Assembly (NCBI GenBank): GCA_002110485.1
Contig: MOWL01000067.1
Location: 2,170,001 to 2,234,000, forward strand
DNA: 64,000 nucleotides
Origin: Emergomyces orientalis
Lineage: Eukaryota > Ascomycota > Eurotiomycetes > Onygenales > Ajellomycetaceae
Direction of reading: 5' to 3'
Shown: piece by piece, positions 1 to 10,385 of the stretch
How the letters are laid out: each line of letters opens with the position of its first letter
Position numbering within the stretch: position 1 is the stretch's first letter
Translations under genes and position numbers: made by a program
Notes under the pieces: generated by a model
The model's input: only the letters and a program-made list of their open reading frames with translations
Told to the model about the DNA's origin: nothing
Databases searched by the model: none

Positions 1-4
1 CCGT

Positions 5-2842
5 CTATCTTCCCTTCCCCTTTTTTGAAGGTCGGGCATTCTTTTCTTTCCTCATCTCCTTCACCTTTCTGGCCTTCCTTATATCTTCCACGCTTTTAAG
101 CTCACTTTTGCCACGGCCCTTAACACCGGCCTTATTAGGACCGGAAGAAGGATCAAATGCCTTCTCCGTCTCGCGTTGTTTGGCAGCCTCCACTTTCTTT
201 TTCTTCTTGTCATAGTCATCCCTAAATTTGTCAGGAGTCTTGGGAGCCTGCTCCTTGCGATGTCTGTATTTTTTGCCGCCAGGTGCGCCGGAACCAAGAC
301 CAGGAGCCTCCGCCTCCCCGACCCTTGGCATGCGGCCAATTCTTTTCCCTTTCTTCCACGCATCAAATCGTCCACTTCGGAAACTCGCTGCAATTTTAGT
401 TCCACTCTCCCCGCGGACGAGAAGGTCCCCTTTACCTCCTTTCGACCCATCCTCGTCGTTTCGGCGGGATACATATTTTTTTTGGCGTTTGTCCCAGCGC
501 ATAATGGAGCGCGGTTCTCCAAAGCCCCGCGATGTACTTTCGTCACCCGCAAGATCCATAGTCGCGCCGCGTGAGGCTTCAACAAAATTGGTGTTTGAGC
601 CGGAATGGACTCCGTAGGCGCGGTCTTCGACTAGAGAATTGGATGCAGGTGTGTATGACATGAAATACTCTGGGTTGTGGAAGGATCCTCCAGCTTTTGA
701 ATCATTTGTGCCCATTTTTGATTTCGACTTGTTAGATTGCGGATAGGAGAATGTGACTTCAAGTTCTGAATCTGATGCGAGAGACATGTTTTCAGCATGA
801 ATCGCATTATCATTCTCGTCACCCAGGTCAGCCAGCTCATCCTCAGCATCATCATTATCACTCGAAGGGCGAGCATTAGTTACTTCCGAGCCGTCGGTTG
901 GCTGCGTGTTTTTACCCTCGGACTCTTTGCGCGCTCTCTTAGATTCGAAAGTCGACCTTATTTTCCTCATCATATCAATCGCTTCATCGTTCCCTTTCTT
1001 TCCCCCCCGTCTACCACCAATCTCAAAAATCGTTTCCTGTGGTTTGTAACCTCCAACACGAGCAAGCATCTTCTCCCTTTCCTCTTCCAATCGGCTAGAT
1101 TCATCGTTAAAAAGGGGGTGCACCATCATCCATTCATCCGACCCCACCACATTTTTTGCCCGCTTGGCGCTTTCGCTAGAGGCAGAATTTCTCGTCCTCA
1201 TGTACAATTTTTCACCTTTCATCGCAACTTCGCGCTGCAATTCAACATCAACATCTTCGTCCAGTAGTTTAGTCATCCATTCAGAGTAACGAGAAACTTT
1301 GTCTCTAAGTAAACTACCCACAACCACATCTTCCGCATAGTTGAGTTGTTGGCCTGGGCCTCGTCCTAGAATCAAAGGTCGACCAAGGAAAAGTTGAAGA
1401 TCGAGCAAATAAGGAGCGTCCGACTCTCGGATGAGACTATAACTCCAACCTGTCTTACCGGCTCTGGCGGTCCGTCCCACACGATGAACAAAAATTTTAG
1501 GCTGCGAAGGAAAATCATAGTTAATTACATTAGAAAGGATAGGGATATCGATTCCTCGGGCCGCAACATCAGTCACAACGAGGATATGTGTAAGTCCGGA
1601 GCGGAAATTTTGGACCTCGATTTTGCGAGCGGTTTGGTCCAACGAACCGTATGCGTAGGAAACGGCGAAGCCGGATATGCGAAGTATTGACGTAAGGTAA
1701 TCCACATGATGTTTTGTTGCCGTGAATATGATAGTTGAGTGTTCAGTAGGCGATTCTTTATGGGGTTTTGACGCGAATTCGGGCCGTTTTCGTTTCTTTG
1801 GATTCTTTGCTTCCTCTTTCGCCCGTTTATGCGTTTCTGTCTCGCCCGTAGGGATCTTGATAACCTCATGTAGAAGATGTAAAAGAGCGCCCTCTTTCTC
1901 AGAAGACTTCACTGTGAAGAACGCATTTTGAAGATCTGGTGAGATCTTGCTTTCCGCATCTAGGCGGATCAAGGTTGGCTCCTGGAGGCCTGCTCGAGCA
2001 AATTCCACCAATGATTTCGGAAGAGTTGCAGAGAATAGAAGCGTCTGCCGTGAAGAAGGCAGGCCATGAAGAATTTCGGTTAACTGTGCTGCGAAGCCCA
2101 TCTCAAAAAGCCTATCCGCCTCATCGAAGACAACGTAGCGAATACTTGACAGGTCCAAGGACATTTCCACTTTCAAATGAAGGAATCGCCCAGGCGTGGC
2201 AATAATTATATCCGGGTTACCCGCCATATATTCAAACTGTTCCTCCAAGCTATCGCCGCCAACCAACAGAACAGATTTTAGGTCCGTCCCACGACCTAAT
2301 TCTTTCACGACCTTGAGAGTCTGTAGGGCCAATTCTCTGGAGGGTGACAAAATCAATGCCCTGGACCCGAATTTGGCGCTGTGGCTTTTCAGCTTTTCAA
2401 TCATGGGAATCACAAATGCTGCGGTTTTCCCCGATCCGGTCCTTGCCATCCCCACAACATCTTGATCATCTAAGAGAAGTGGAATCGTTTTTCGTTGAAT
2501 GGGAGTTGGTACGGAAAAGCCTTTCCGTGTAATGGCTTTGAGAAGAGTTGCATTAAGTCCCATAGACTGAAAACCTCCACCTTTTTTCACAGTTCGGCCT
2601 TTCAGGTTTGACGCTTTACGGTTTGCTGCTGCTTGCTGAGCAGCAATAAATGCTTCGTCGCCATCATCGCCGTCATCGTCATCGTCGCCCATCACATCAA
2701 GATTCAAGTTTTGCTGTGGTTTTCGCTTTTTGGAAGGTCTTTCGAGATCAGACAGATCGTCATCCCCCTTAACGAGGAGTTTTGAGATATCGAACTCATT
2801 CTCCGAAGCTGCAGGAGACACATCTCGATGAGGCATGGCCAT
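5..2842 (-). CDS. DBP10: DBP10-type ATP-dependent DEAD-box RNA helicase
   Basis: A single exon of 945 codons. The protein is a nucleolar DEAD-box RNA helicase of the Dbp10/DDX54 family, which acts in 60S ribosomal subunit assembly. Visible motifs in order: Q motif with FQSMGLNATLL and TPIQ (residues 91-116), Walker A ARTGSGKT (133-140), ATPGR (215-219), DEAD (240-243), SAT (271-273), and the C-terminal HRVGRTARAG motif VI. An acidic Asp run (about 53-62) precedes the core and a long Lys/Arg-rich tail follows it, as in Dbp10 orthologues. The start is the first of two nearby methionines (MAMPHRD). The stop lies five bases from the window edge, so the 3' UTR is outside. It is divergent from RPA2 across a 567-bp shared promoter. 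Identification is by family motifs and tail composition; other nucleolar helicases lack this tail. Confidence 0.95.
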   Translation of the reverse strand: MAMPHRDVSPAASENEFDISKLLVKGDDDLSDLERPSKKRKPQQNLNLDVMGDDDDDGDDGDEAFIAAQQAAANRKASNLKGRTVKKGGGFQSMGLNATLLKAITRKGFSVPTPIQRKTIPLLLDDQDVVGMARTGSGKTAAFVIPMIEKLKSHSAKFGSRALILSPSRELALQTLKVVKELGRGTDLKSVLLVGGDSLEEQFEYMAGNPDIIIATPGRFLHLKVEMSLDLSSIRYVVFDEADRLFEMGFAAQLTEILHGLPSSRQTLLFSATLPKSLVEFARAGLQEPTLIRLDAESKISPDLQNAFFTVKSSEKEGALLHLLHEVIKIPTGETETHKRAKEEAKNPKKRKRPEFASKPHKESPTEHSTIIFTATKHHVDYLTSILRISGFAVSYAYGSLDQTARKIEVQNFRSGLTHILVVTDVAARGIDIPILSNVINYDFPSQPKIFVHRVGRTARAGKTGWSYSLIRESDAPYLLDLQLFLGRPLILGRGPGQQLNYAEDVVVGSLLRDKVSRYSEWMTKLLDEDVDVELQREVAMKGEKLYMRTRNSASSESAKRAKNVVGSDEWMMVHPLFNDESSRLEEEREKMLARVGGYKPQETIFEIGGRRGGKKGNDEAIDMMRKIRSTFESKRARKESEGKNTQPTDGSEVTNARPSSDNDDAEDELADLGDENDNAIHAENMSLASDSELEVTFSYPQSNKSKSKMGTNDSKAGGSFHNPEYFMSYTPASNSLVEDRAYGVHSGSNTNFVEASRGATMDLAGDESTSRGFGEPRSIMRWDKRQKKYVSRRNDEDGSKGGKGDLLVRGESGTKIAASFRSGRFDAWKKGKRIGRMPRVGEAEAPGLGSGAPGGKKYRHRKEQAPKTPDKFRDDYDKKKKKVEAAKQRETEKAFDPSSGPNKAGVKGRGKSELKSVEDIRKARKVKEMRKEKNARPSKKGKGR

Positions 2843-3409
2843 TGACAGGGATAGTCCAGGCCACAGGTTAATTTATGTTTCTTCCGGCAAGCTGGGATAT
2901 CCAAGGTAATCCCTGAGGCTAGGTCTAAAATTCTCCTGCTCTAACTTTGTACCACTTAGACCATGTCCGGAGCGGGTTCGGAATATGACGAGGAAAGCGC
3001 TGTTATCTGGACAGAGGAAGTCAGTCACTTCCATATAGCATATTAAGTAACCACTAATGGCCAAGATACATACATCAATTAGAAATACCAGCTAGTCATC
3101 GCAGCTGTTTTCCGCTGTATTCAAACTCCTCCGTTGATATTTGTAATTTTTTTTTCTTTTTGGCGGTTAAAATTCGGAATAACTGCAAAGGGAAGGCGGT
3201 GAGAGGAACAACGTTCCCCCGACCACCGAGAATCCCCCGCCAAAGTGGCCAACGCCAAAAACGCGTGACTGACACGACTTCACGGGACCCAATCTATTAT
3301 GAGTGGGAAGAAGAAAAGATATAAAGAACAATACAACACCGACAATTATTACAGCAATCCTTAACAACGGCCTTTTTCTTAAACTTAAATTACACTTTTT
3401 TCAGTGACT
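2843..3409. promoter_or_regulatory. Divergent DBP10/RPA2 promoter region
   Basis: This 567-bp gap separates the start codons of DBP10 (leftward) and RPA2 (rightward). It must hold both core promoters. It contains a T-rich tract near 3149-3160 and one ACGCGT at 3261-3266, listed separately. I see no convincing coding sequence. Confidence 0.7.
3261..3266. promoter_or_regulatory. MluI cell-cycle box (ACGCGT) upstream of RPA2
   Basis: The palindrome ACGCGT lies 143 bp before the RPA2 start codon. This is the core site of the MBF (Mbp1/Swi6, Res1/Cdc10) factor that drives G1/S genes in fungi, and RPA subunits are known MBF targets in yeasts. Binding here is inferred from sequence and context only. 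Confidence 0.5.
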
Positions 3410-4452
3410 ATGGGTTGGTGGCCTCGTGTCCCTTTGTTTTATTTTTCTATGTGCTAATTTTCCCCGGGCGCAGATAGCAATTACGGGTACCAACACTCTA
3501 CCACCTCATATGGCGCCCAAAGTGGCATGGGCGGAGGGGGTTTCACTGGCGGTGAAGGGGGTAGTCAAGGGGGCAGTCAGTCAGAAGGAAAGGTATGAAT
3601 ACGAGATTACTGCAGTAGCAACATTCAATTTCCTTACTGCTAACAGCTTTCACTTTAAAAAAAACACCCACTTTGGCATGGCTGACTTCCCCGCTATTCT
3701 CTTCTCAGGGTGGTGGTTATGTAAAAAATTCGCTTCGTCCTGTCACAATAAAACAGACCCTGGAGGCTACCCAAGCACATGGAGATGCAGATTTCAGAAT
3801 CGATGGCACAGAAGTATCACAAGTTACTTTCGTCGGCCAGGTCCGCGCCATCAGCCACCTTACCACATTCATCACATATAAACTTGACGACGGCACCGGG
3901 GAAATTGAAGTAAAGTTATGGCTCGAAAAGAACGCGGTGAATCCCACAAGCGATGATATGGATACAGGAAACGCCCCACACTCTTCGGAATCGGAGATTC
4001 AAGTCAACGGATATGCCAAAGTTTGGGGCAAGCTTAACAACTTCAACAATCGACGAAATTTCGTCGCGCATGTTATCCGCCCCGTAACTAGTATGGATGA
4101 ATACCATTGTCACTTTCTTGAAGCTACAGCGATTCACCTCTACTATACGCGGGGACCACCAGATGGGCAACAGGGCGGGAAACCACCGACTGGTGCGGCA
4201 AATGCTAGTGGTGGGGATCCCCTCGGTGGAAAGACGCTACCTCCAATGTCGCCATTGGCACGAAAAGTGTATGAGACTTTGAGCAACACGCCACAAAGCA
4301 ACGAAGGGCTCCATGTGCAAAATCTGGCGTCATTGATAGGGTTGCCCGTGGTAGAGGTGGAAAAGGCGGGTGAAGAGCTGCTGAGCCTTGCGTTGATATT
4401 TTCGACTGTGGATGATTTCACCTGGGCGATTCTAGAACATCGAACGGGGTAA
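3410..4452 (+). CDS. RPA2: Replication protein A 32-kDa subunit (RPA2)
   Basis: Three exons: 3410-3413, 3474-3592 and 3709-4452, giving 288 aa. RPA2 is the middle subunit of the heterotrimeric single-strand DNA-binding complex used in replication, repair and recombination. The Gly/Ser/Gln-rich N-terminus (MDSNYGYQ, then GGGGFTGGEGG) is the phosphorylated flexible tail of the family. The OB fold follows, with TFVGQVRAI and YKLDDGTGEIEVKLW. The C-terminal winged helix contains EGLHVQNLASLIGLP. Exon 1 is only ATGG. It is chosen because joining ATGG to the acceptor at 3474 gives M-D-S-N-Y-G, the usual start of fungal RPA2, in phase. Its donor GTTGGT is weaker than consensus, so the first exon is less certain than the rest. 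Exon 2 to 3 joins AAG to GGT in phase 0. Confidence 0.9.
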
Positions 4453-5054
4453 CATAATAGGCGCTTCGCAGCTATTTCCTCCTTTTTCTTTGCCTGGGGT
4501 ATTGCGGATATGGAAACTTACAGCTCCCACTTTTCTCTGGTGACATGATGGTTGGTTAAGATGGAACTGACATCTGACCCTCGAACCGTTAACTTATGTA
4601 AAATTAAAATAAATTCATAATATTAGATACCCTTTGACAACAATGAGATGTATGGAAAACATACCTAGGTAGTCCGTATATCATGATGAGGTGTAGATAC
4701 AGATTGTTCCAAAAAAGAGTCGGCTTTCTTGGGCTTTCTTTCTTGCAACTCCTCGGCTACAACGGCTGTGACTAAGCCGCTATCCGCTTCATGTCCATAG
4801 CTTTGCGGATATCTTCTTAGCCTCATTTGTCCGTTCAACGTCAAAAAAATCTCCCCCGCGGACACAAAATCAGCAGAATCCAAACCTCCTTCTTCCAACC
4901 TTGTTTATCGCCCCTGGCACTTCGTCTTTGACTAAGTCCTGTAAAAGCGCGGCCATCACGCCTTCTCTAACCCCGAGCTTCTAATTGATCTCCTCCCACA
5001 GGGCCATACATCCTCACCCTCCCTCACCCAAGCTGGCGGACCCCGTTCACCGCC
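4453..5054. other. Intergenic, RPA2 3' side and FAD1 promoter
   Basis: A 602-bp gap between two rightward genes. It should hold the RPA2 3' UTR and the FAD1 promoter. I see no conserved coding sequence or structured RNA in it. Confidence 0.6.
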
Positions 5055-6095
5055 ATGGCCAACCCGCTGTCCACAACAGCAGCTGGAGATGCTCTGCTTT
5101 CAAACGGTGTTGGGCCCATCAAAGAGAACCATATATCACAAGAAAATGGGCAGGCACAAACTCTACGAAGCAATACCACCACCCCCGCAAAACACCACCC
5201 AGCGCAATCACCAGCGCAAGTGCCGGAGTGCCAAGAGCTTCATGAAGAACATTCACAAACCCCTCTCTCTACAGTAATCGCAAACCTCCATAGACAAGTC
5301 ACTTTGTTTCTTTCCGAACCTCACGACTCCTCCAACATCCTCTATAAAGTCCAGAACCAAACCCGCATCTCCCTCAGCGTCATTCAGGAAGCCCTCAAGC
5401 GCTTCTCCCTACACGAACTCTCACTATCCTATAATGGCGGCAAGGACTGTCTAGTGATGCTCATTTTATTTCTAGCCAGCCTCCACCCGCTCCCCACGAC
5501 TGAAATTGTATCAAAAGATGGCGAACGCACGCCTTCCCCCTCCACAATCCCCGCCATCTACGCACAACCTCACCACCCCTTCCGCTCCGTCGAGGAATTT
5601 GTCGCCTCCTCCTCCCACGCTTACCACCTCTCCCTGGTCCGCTACACCACGAATCCCCCGCGCTCCACCCTCCGCACCGCCTTTGCCTCGTACCTATCTC
5701 TTCACCCGCAAATCCGCGCCATATTCGTCGGCACCCGCCGCACAGACCCACATGGCGAGAAGTTAACCCATTTTGACCGCACAGACCACGGGTGGCCTGA
5801 CTTCGTACGCATACACCCCGTAATCGACTGGCACTATGCAGAAATATGGGCATTTATTCGGCACCTGGGGGTCGAGTATTGCCCCTTGTATGACGAAGGA
5901 TATACCAGTCTCGGGGGGACGAATGATACGCATCCGAACCCGAAATTGAAGATAATAAGCAAGCAAAACTCTAATGATGATCAGAATCCACTCTCTTCCT
6001 CCTCGTCATATGCCGCAGATGGCGGAAAGCCAAGCTACAGACCTGCTTATGAACTTATGGACGACGATGAAGAGCGTTTGGGCCGGGATTGGTGA
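5055..6095 (+). CDS. FAD1: FAD synthetase (FMN adenylyltransferase)
   Basis: An intronless 346-aa protein of the PAPS-reductase-like FAD synthetase family (yeast Fad1). It transfers AMP from ATP to FMN, making FAD in the cytosol. The nucleotide-binding loop SYNGGKD is at residues 125-131. The C-terminal signature follows: IFVGTRRTDPHGEKL, then HPVIDWHYAEIWAFIR and the YCPLYDEGYTSLGG segment that binds the flavin side. The first about 70 residues are polar and probably disordered, which makes it somewhat longer than the yeast enzyme (about 306 aa). The start at 5055 sits in a good context (ACCGCCATGG). It supplies the cofactor needed by flavoenzymes such as the P450 reductase encoded nearby, although that proximity is probably chance. 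Confidence 0.93.
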   Translation: MANPLSTTAAGDALLSNGVGPIKENHISQENGQAQTLRSNTTTPAKHHPAQSPAQVPECQELHEEHSQTPLSTVIANLHRQVTLFLSEPHDSSNILYKVQNQTRISLSVIQEALKRFSLHELSLSYNGGKDCLVMLILFLASLHPLPTTEIVSKDGERTPSPSTIPAIYAQPHHPFRSVEEFVASSSHAYHLSLVRYTTNPPRSTLRTAFASYLSLHPQIRAIFVGTRRTDPHGEKLTHFDRTDHGWPDFVRIHPVIDWHYAEIWAFIRHLGVEYCPLYDEGYTSLGGTNDTHPNPKLKIISKQNSNDDQNPLSSSSSYAADGGKPSYRPAYELMDDDEERLGRDW

Positions 6096-7859
6096 TTTAA
6101 GATGCAGGCCCGTTCGATTTTGAACTCAATTATTTCTTTTAATATTTTCATTGTTTGTGCATTTTGCAGACGTTTCCAACCTCTCCCTCGACCAGTTTTA
6201 TCTACACTGCATATTTGTGCACTTTACAAGACACCTGTGTACAAAACCGCAGTCCACGCGATACCAACCTACACATATATACAACCGTGGATATACAAAC
6301 ATAGATACCATGCCCATTTTTGTACATATGATATTATTTCCGTGACTCACCTCATATACACCATATAAAACTCCTACGGCAGTTATATCGTTTGTGTTAT
6401 TTGTTTATCACGCCAACGACGGTACGGCTCAATGTTAAAAAAAGGCGGGATTGGGCTAGTTGGGTGGACCCACGCCTAATGATATTTGAAAACCCATGTT
6501 CCCAAGTGCGAATACACCCCCAGGCGTACGATGCCTGCGCTTCTAACTGAGAAAAGAACGCCAAACCCCTTTTTACGGGAGGAAAGGATGCCCCTCGCGC
6601 TCAAAACGGTTCCCTGTTGCAGAAACTTTTAATATTCTCCCCGCGAAGACCTGACTAGAATTGATTGGTCGTAAAAACGTTCCACTCTTTTCAAATGGCA
6701 TCCCGTCGACAGTGGGATCCCGCCAAGTTATCCCCAATTTTCCCGACCCGCTCGTCTGTGCATATATTTGTACATGTGCATGTACTCTACATATCAGCCA
6801 CTAAAAACCGAGAAGAAGACAAGTGAGAAAAGCAAGTTATTATCCTTCGTTGAACTGAACGGCCGGGAGGGTGAGGAACCATGAAAAAAGCTATCATTGA
6901 TTCACATTCATCACCTATATTATAGTGGTCTTGTTCAACGGTTACCTCTGGTGTGGGGTGGGCGAGGGTTAGCCTTTTATACTTCAGTTATTGGCTTCTC
7001 CATATAGATAGATTGGTACATAGAGTACCGAGTTATATACAATATGTAAATAGAAGGATCTTTATATTTTTAAGTTAGCATCTGGCGTATGCATGCATCT
7101 TTGGCTGTTTGCTCGGTCCCTCACAAGCACCAAATGAATCCCGCCGGGACAAACCACTCCCAAATTCTAGGTATAATACTTCGTATCACTGACATCGTAC
7201 ACCGGTAGCTACAACCATATTTTCGCGATCCAAGACTACTACTACCCTCTCACTTCTATATGATGCAGCATATTTTCGTTCCATTATTACTATTTCATAA
7301 ACATCTCAGGCTAGAAGCTAAGTAGCTTAAGGGCAATTGACCCACAAAGTTCGTCTGATGTCTAACAAACACACCCATTTTAACCGGATTTCGTGACATC
7401 ATGTAATCATCCATCTTTATCTCTCATCATAAGCAGACATGGTACTATGTAGTGCTAGAGATGCTCTCAGACCTTAAAACAGAAAACATCAAAACATGCT
7501 TCAAACATTGGAATGGCAATCGCCAAAAACAAAATATGCAACGTTAACTGTCGCGTGCTGGAAACAAAATACCTACTATGGATATTGGCCCTGAGCACGT
7601 ATCGGATAAAGGAGTGAGTTTCTGACCGGGGATAACAGCTGAAAAGAGTGAAAAGATATCGCAAAACTTGCTGCGAGGATATTTCAATACAATCAATATT
7701 TTTCCATGATACCGTGAGTCGTTATCCATTAATCATAACTGCGTGTGGCTGACGATGCAATACCGAATATAGCTCCCACGCTGGAGAACCGTGGACAAAG
7801 TTGGTCAAGTTAACTGTTCATATAAAGCCGGTAAACGACTCGAACAGATTCAGCACCCT
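6096..7859. other. Convergent intergenic region, no gene seen
   Basis: A 1,764-bp gap between the ends of FAD1 (+) and the RRM gene (-). It is AT-rich with many short ORFs in all frames. None shows a recognisable domain or a coherent splice chain. It should contain both 3' UTRs. Confidence 0.55.
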
Positions 7860-10385
7860 CTAAGTAGAGGATTTCGGGGTAGCAACAATAATTTCCCTCC
7901 GGCAACCAAGTGGAGAAGCAGATCCTGCACGGTGGTTTTCCTTCCGAGGGCTGGAATTCTCAGACCTCGTCACACCTGCCGAAACTGGTAGAACAGTCCT
8001 AGAAGACCCAGTAGAAAGGCTATCTCCATATGAGCCCCGAGTATTAAGAGTCGGACGACCGCGGAAGCTCGGGGTGTTCTCCACATTTCCATTACTACGT
8101 GCTCCCCAGGAGTTGAGACGAAGACTGTTTACAGATTTATTCATCATGGGGCCACTATCACAGCTGTCAGCTCTATAATTGGGGAAAAATGAATTGGGTT
8201 AACTTACGGTGGTGATATAGAGGTCGCCGGTGTCCAAACAGGGCCAACTCCCAAAGGAGATGGGAAACTTGCCTGTGAGTTTGGACTAAAATGGGAAGCT
8301 GTCTGTTGCAGACGTTGAAGAGTTGGCGACGGGGTAGTGCCATTGACCATTTCGACAGAATAGTTGTACTCGCCAGCACGGTACGCACGGCGTTCGTTAC
8401 TCTGCAGCTTGAGTTGCTTTTGCGCTTTAGTATCCGCGAAGCGGAGGAGAAGTTTAACCCCATCTTTAGCTGTGAGGTTGTGGAACTGAGTTAAAACTTT
8501 TTCCGCAATTTCGCGAGACTCGAATCTGAGGAAGACAGGATGGGTTAGTGTCCGCAACATATCATCAGTACGAAAGGGGCAGTAGCTGACCTAGCAAATC
8601 CAACCTCCTTGCTGACACCAGTTTTCTCATCGCGGCTGATCTTCTCAGAGACAACTTGATATGGTTGAAAATGGCGACGAAGATCCTAGGATTTAATTAG
8701 GAAAAAGCTAATGAACCAAGATATGATAAGAATATATATGAGATTCTAACCGCTTCTACCCAGTCGATGGGAACATTGGTGCAATAGATGTTAGTGGAAC
8801 TCCTATCTTCAAGATCCTTAAGTCGAGAATTACGAGATTTCTGTGGACCGTCAGTTTCTCTTTTGGCTCAAACAGATACCTTTGGCTAGTTTCACGTTCA
8901 CATACCTGGGCAAAACTGGCCTGATAGCCTAGATGGAAGAAACCTCGAATACAGTTCTCGCAGGCATCAAAGCTGAAAAACTGAATAAAACCGAACCTAT
9001 ACGAGTGATCAGTAAATTAACCCTTTCCTGAAAATAATGCACAAAATAATACGAACCCTTTGCAGAGGCCCGTTTCAAGGTCAACAATTGCCTTACAGCG
9101 GTCAATTTTGCCAAACCGAGATGCATAATCATGCAACATGTCATCAGTTGTTTCAGGCAGAAAGCCCCGAACATAAACATTGGTGATACCCTCTCTATTC
9201 TCCAAACACTTAGCCAGTGTGAGATCTGAAGGGTTGGTCCACATGGCGGGCACTGCACGCGGAATCGGAGGATCCTGTTGCGTTAAAGCATCAAGGTCCT
9301 GTAGCACATAACCGCTAGCACCCTTCATCATCTGGAAAGGGAGATATGGTTGAGGAGGTACCATTGACGGCGATAGGGTGCTGTAATTGTATAGCATTGG
9401 GGAACGATCCATTGGTGCAACTGCAGGGTAGCATTCCTGCTGACCAGCTTGATCAACGCCAGGGGTACAAGGGTGATTTTCCTCGACAGAAGACCAAGAA
9501 TCACGACGAGGGCCGGAAAGTTCAGGTGCCTCGCCGTTCATAGCATAGGGCCAGGTATACCCCGGAACAGAGCCTGGGATCACTGAGGCACCAGTTACGA
9601 AGTTCGGGTATAATCCGGCAGGTAAATATGGCACTGAATTACCTTGGTCAGTAGCCTGAATATGGGACTGTCCATACTGATTTGCAGTGGATATACCACC
9701 AAACATACTTCCATTAGGCACAATAAGGTACTGCCCATTATAAGGACGCTGCATACCAGCCACATCACCATTGGCAACATGAGGAGCATGGATATTTCCC
9801 TTGAAAGCACCAAACTTGCCACTGTGACGCTGGTTCTGCAAGTTTAACCCTCCACCGGCGTGCGTGATAGTTTGAACGTTGGGATCCCTCATACTTCCGT
9901 TGACGCCGTTAGGCTGAGGAACCTGCTGGTAGAAACGGTTCTGATGATCCTGATTGTAAGCTGTGTGGTTCTGTCCGTGGACAGGACCAGTTTCACTAGG
10001 TAGATGTTGTTGTTGAGTTTGGGTTTGCATATTCGCAGGCTGGGGTTCCTGTATTAGCAACAACACGGGGTCAGTGGACCTGAAGAGCCACTCTGATCCA
10101 AAGGCAAATACAAGATTCTGCAGTGACCTCAATCGCATTCAGCTACAAGGACAAGATGAAAAAAAGTGTATTCCAAGCAACAGCTTTAGGTTAAAGACAG
10201 GGGCAAATAGGATTAAACTATGGGTCTCAGAATTCAGATTGCCAAGGAATAGGAGAAGAAGGAACAAACGAAGGAAGCAACTATAAGAGCATTGGAACAG
10301 CACTTACCTGCTTAATGGACGTAGGAGACGACCCGTTGAGGCGAGATTTTGCGGCGAGAATACCCAGCTTCTCGAAAATATCCAT
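7860..10385 (-). CDS. Two-RRM RNA-binding protein, RBMS/MSSP-like
   Basis: Seven exons in transcript order: 10385-10308, 10048-9057, 8996-8906, 8840-8751, 8685-8591, 8525-8208 and 8172-7860. Every junction is in phase, giving 658 aa. Exon 1 encodes MDIFEKLGILAAKSRLNGSS and ends at a consensus GTAAGT. RRM1 spans about 314-390: TNVYVRGFLPETT is RNP2 and KGFGFIQF, joined across an intron, is RNP1. RRM2 starts near 402 with STNIYCTNVP and has KEVGFARF as RNP1, also split by an intron. The rest is Gln/Asn/Pro/Ser-rich and probably disordered. The spacing of two adjacent RRMs resembles vertebrate RBMS/MSSP proteins, and mould genomes annotate such genes simply as RNP-domain proteins. It probably controls mRNA fate, but target and role are unknown. 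Confidence 0.88.
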
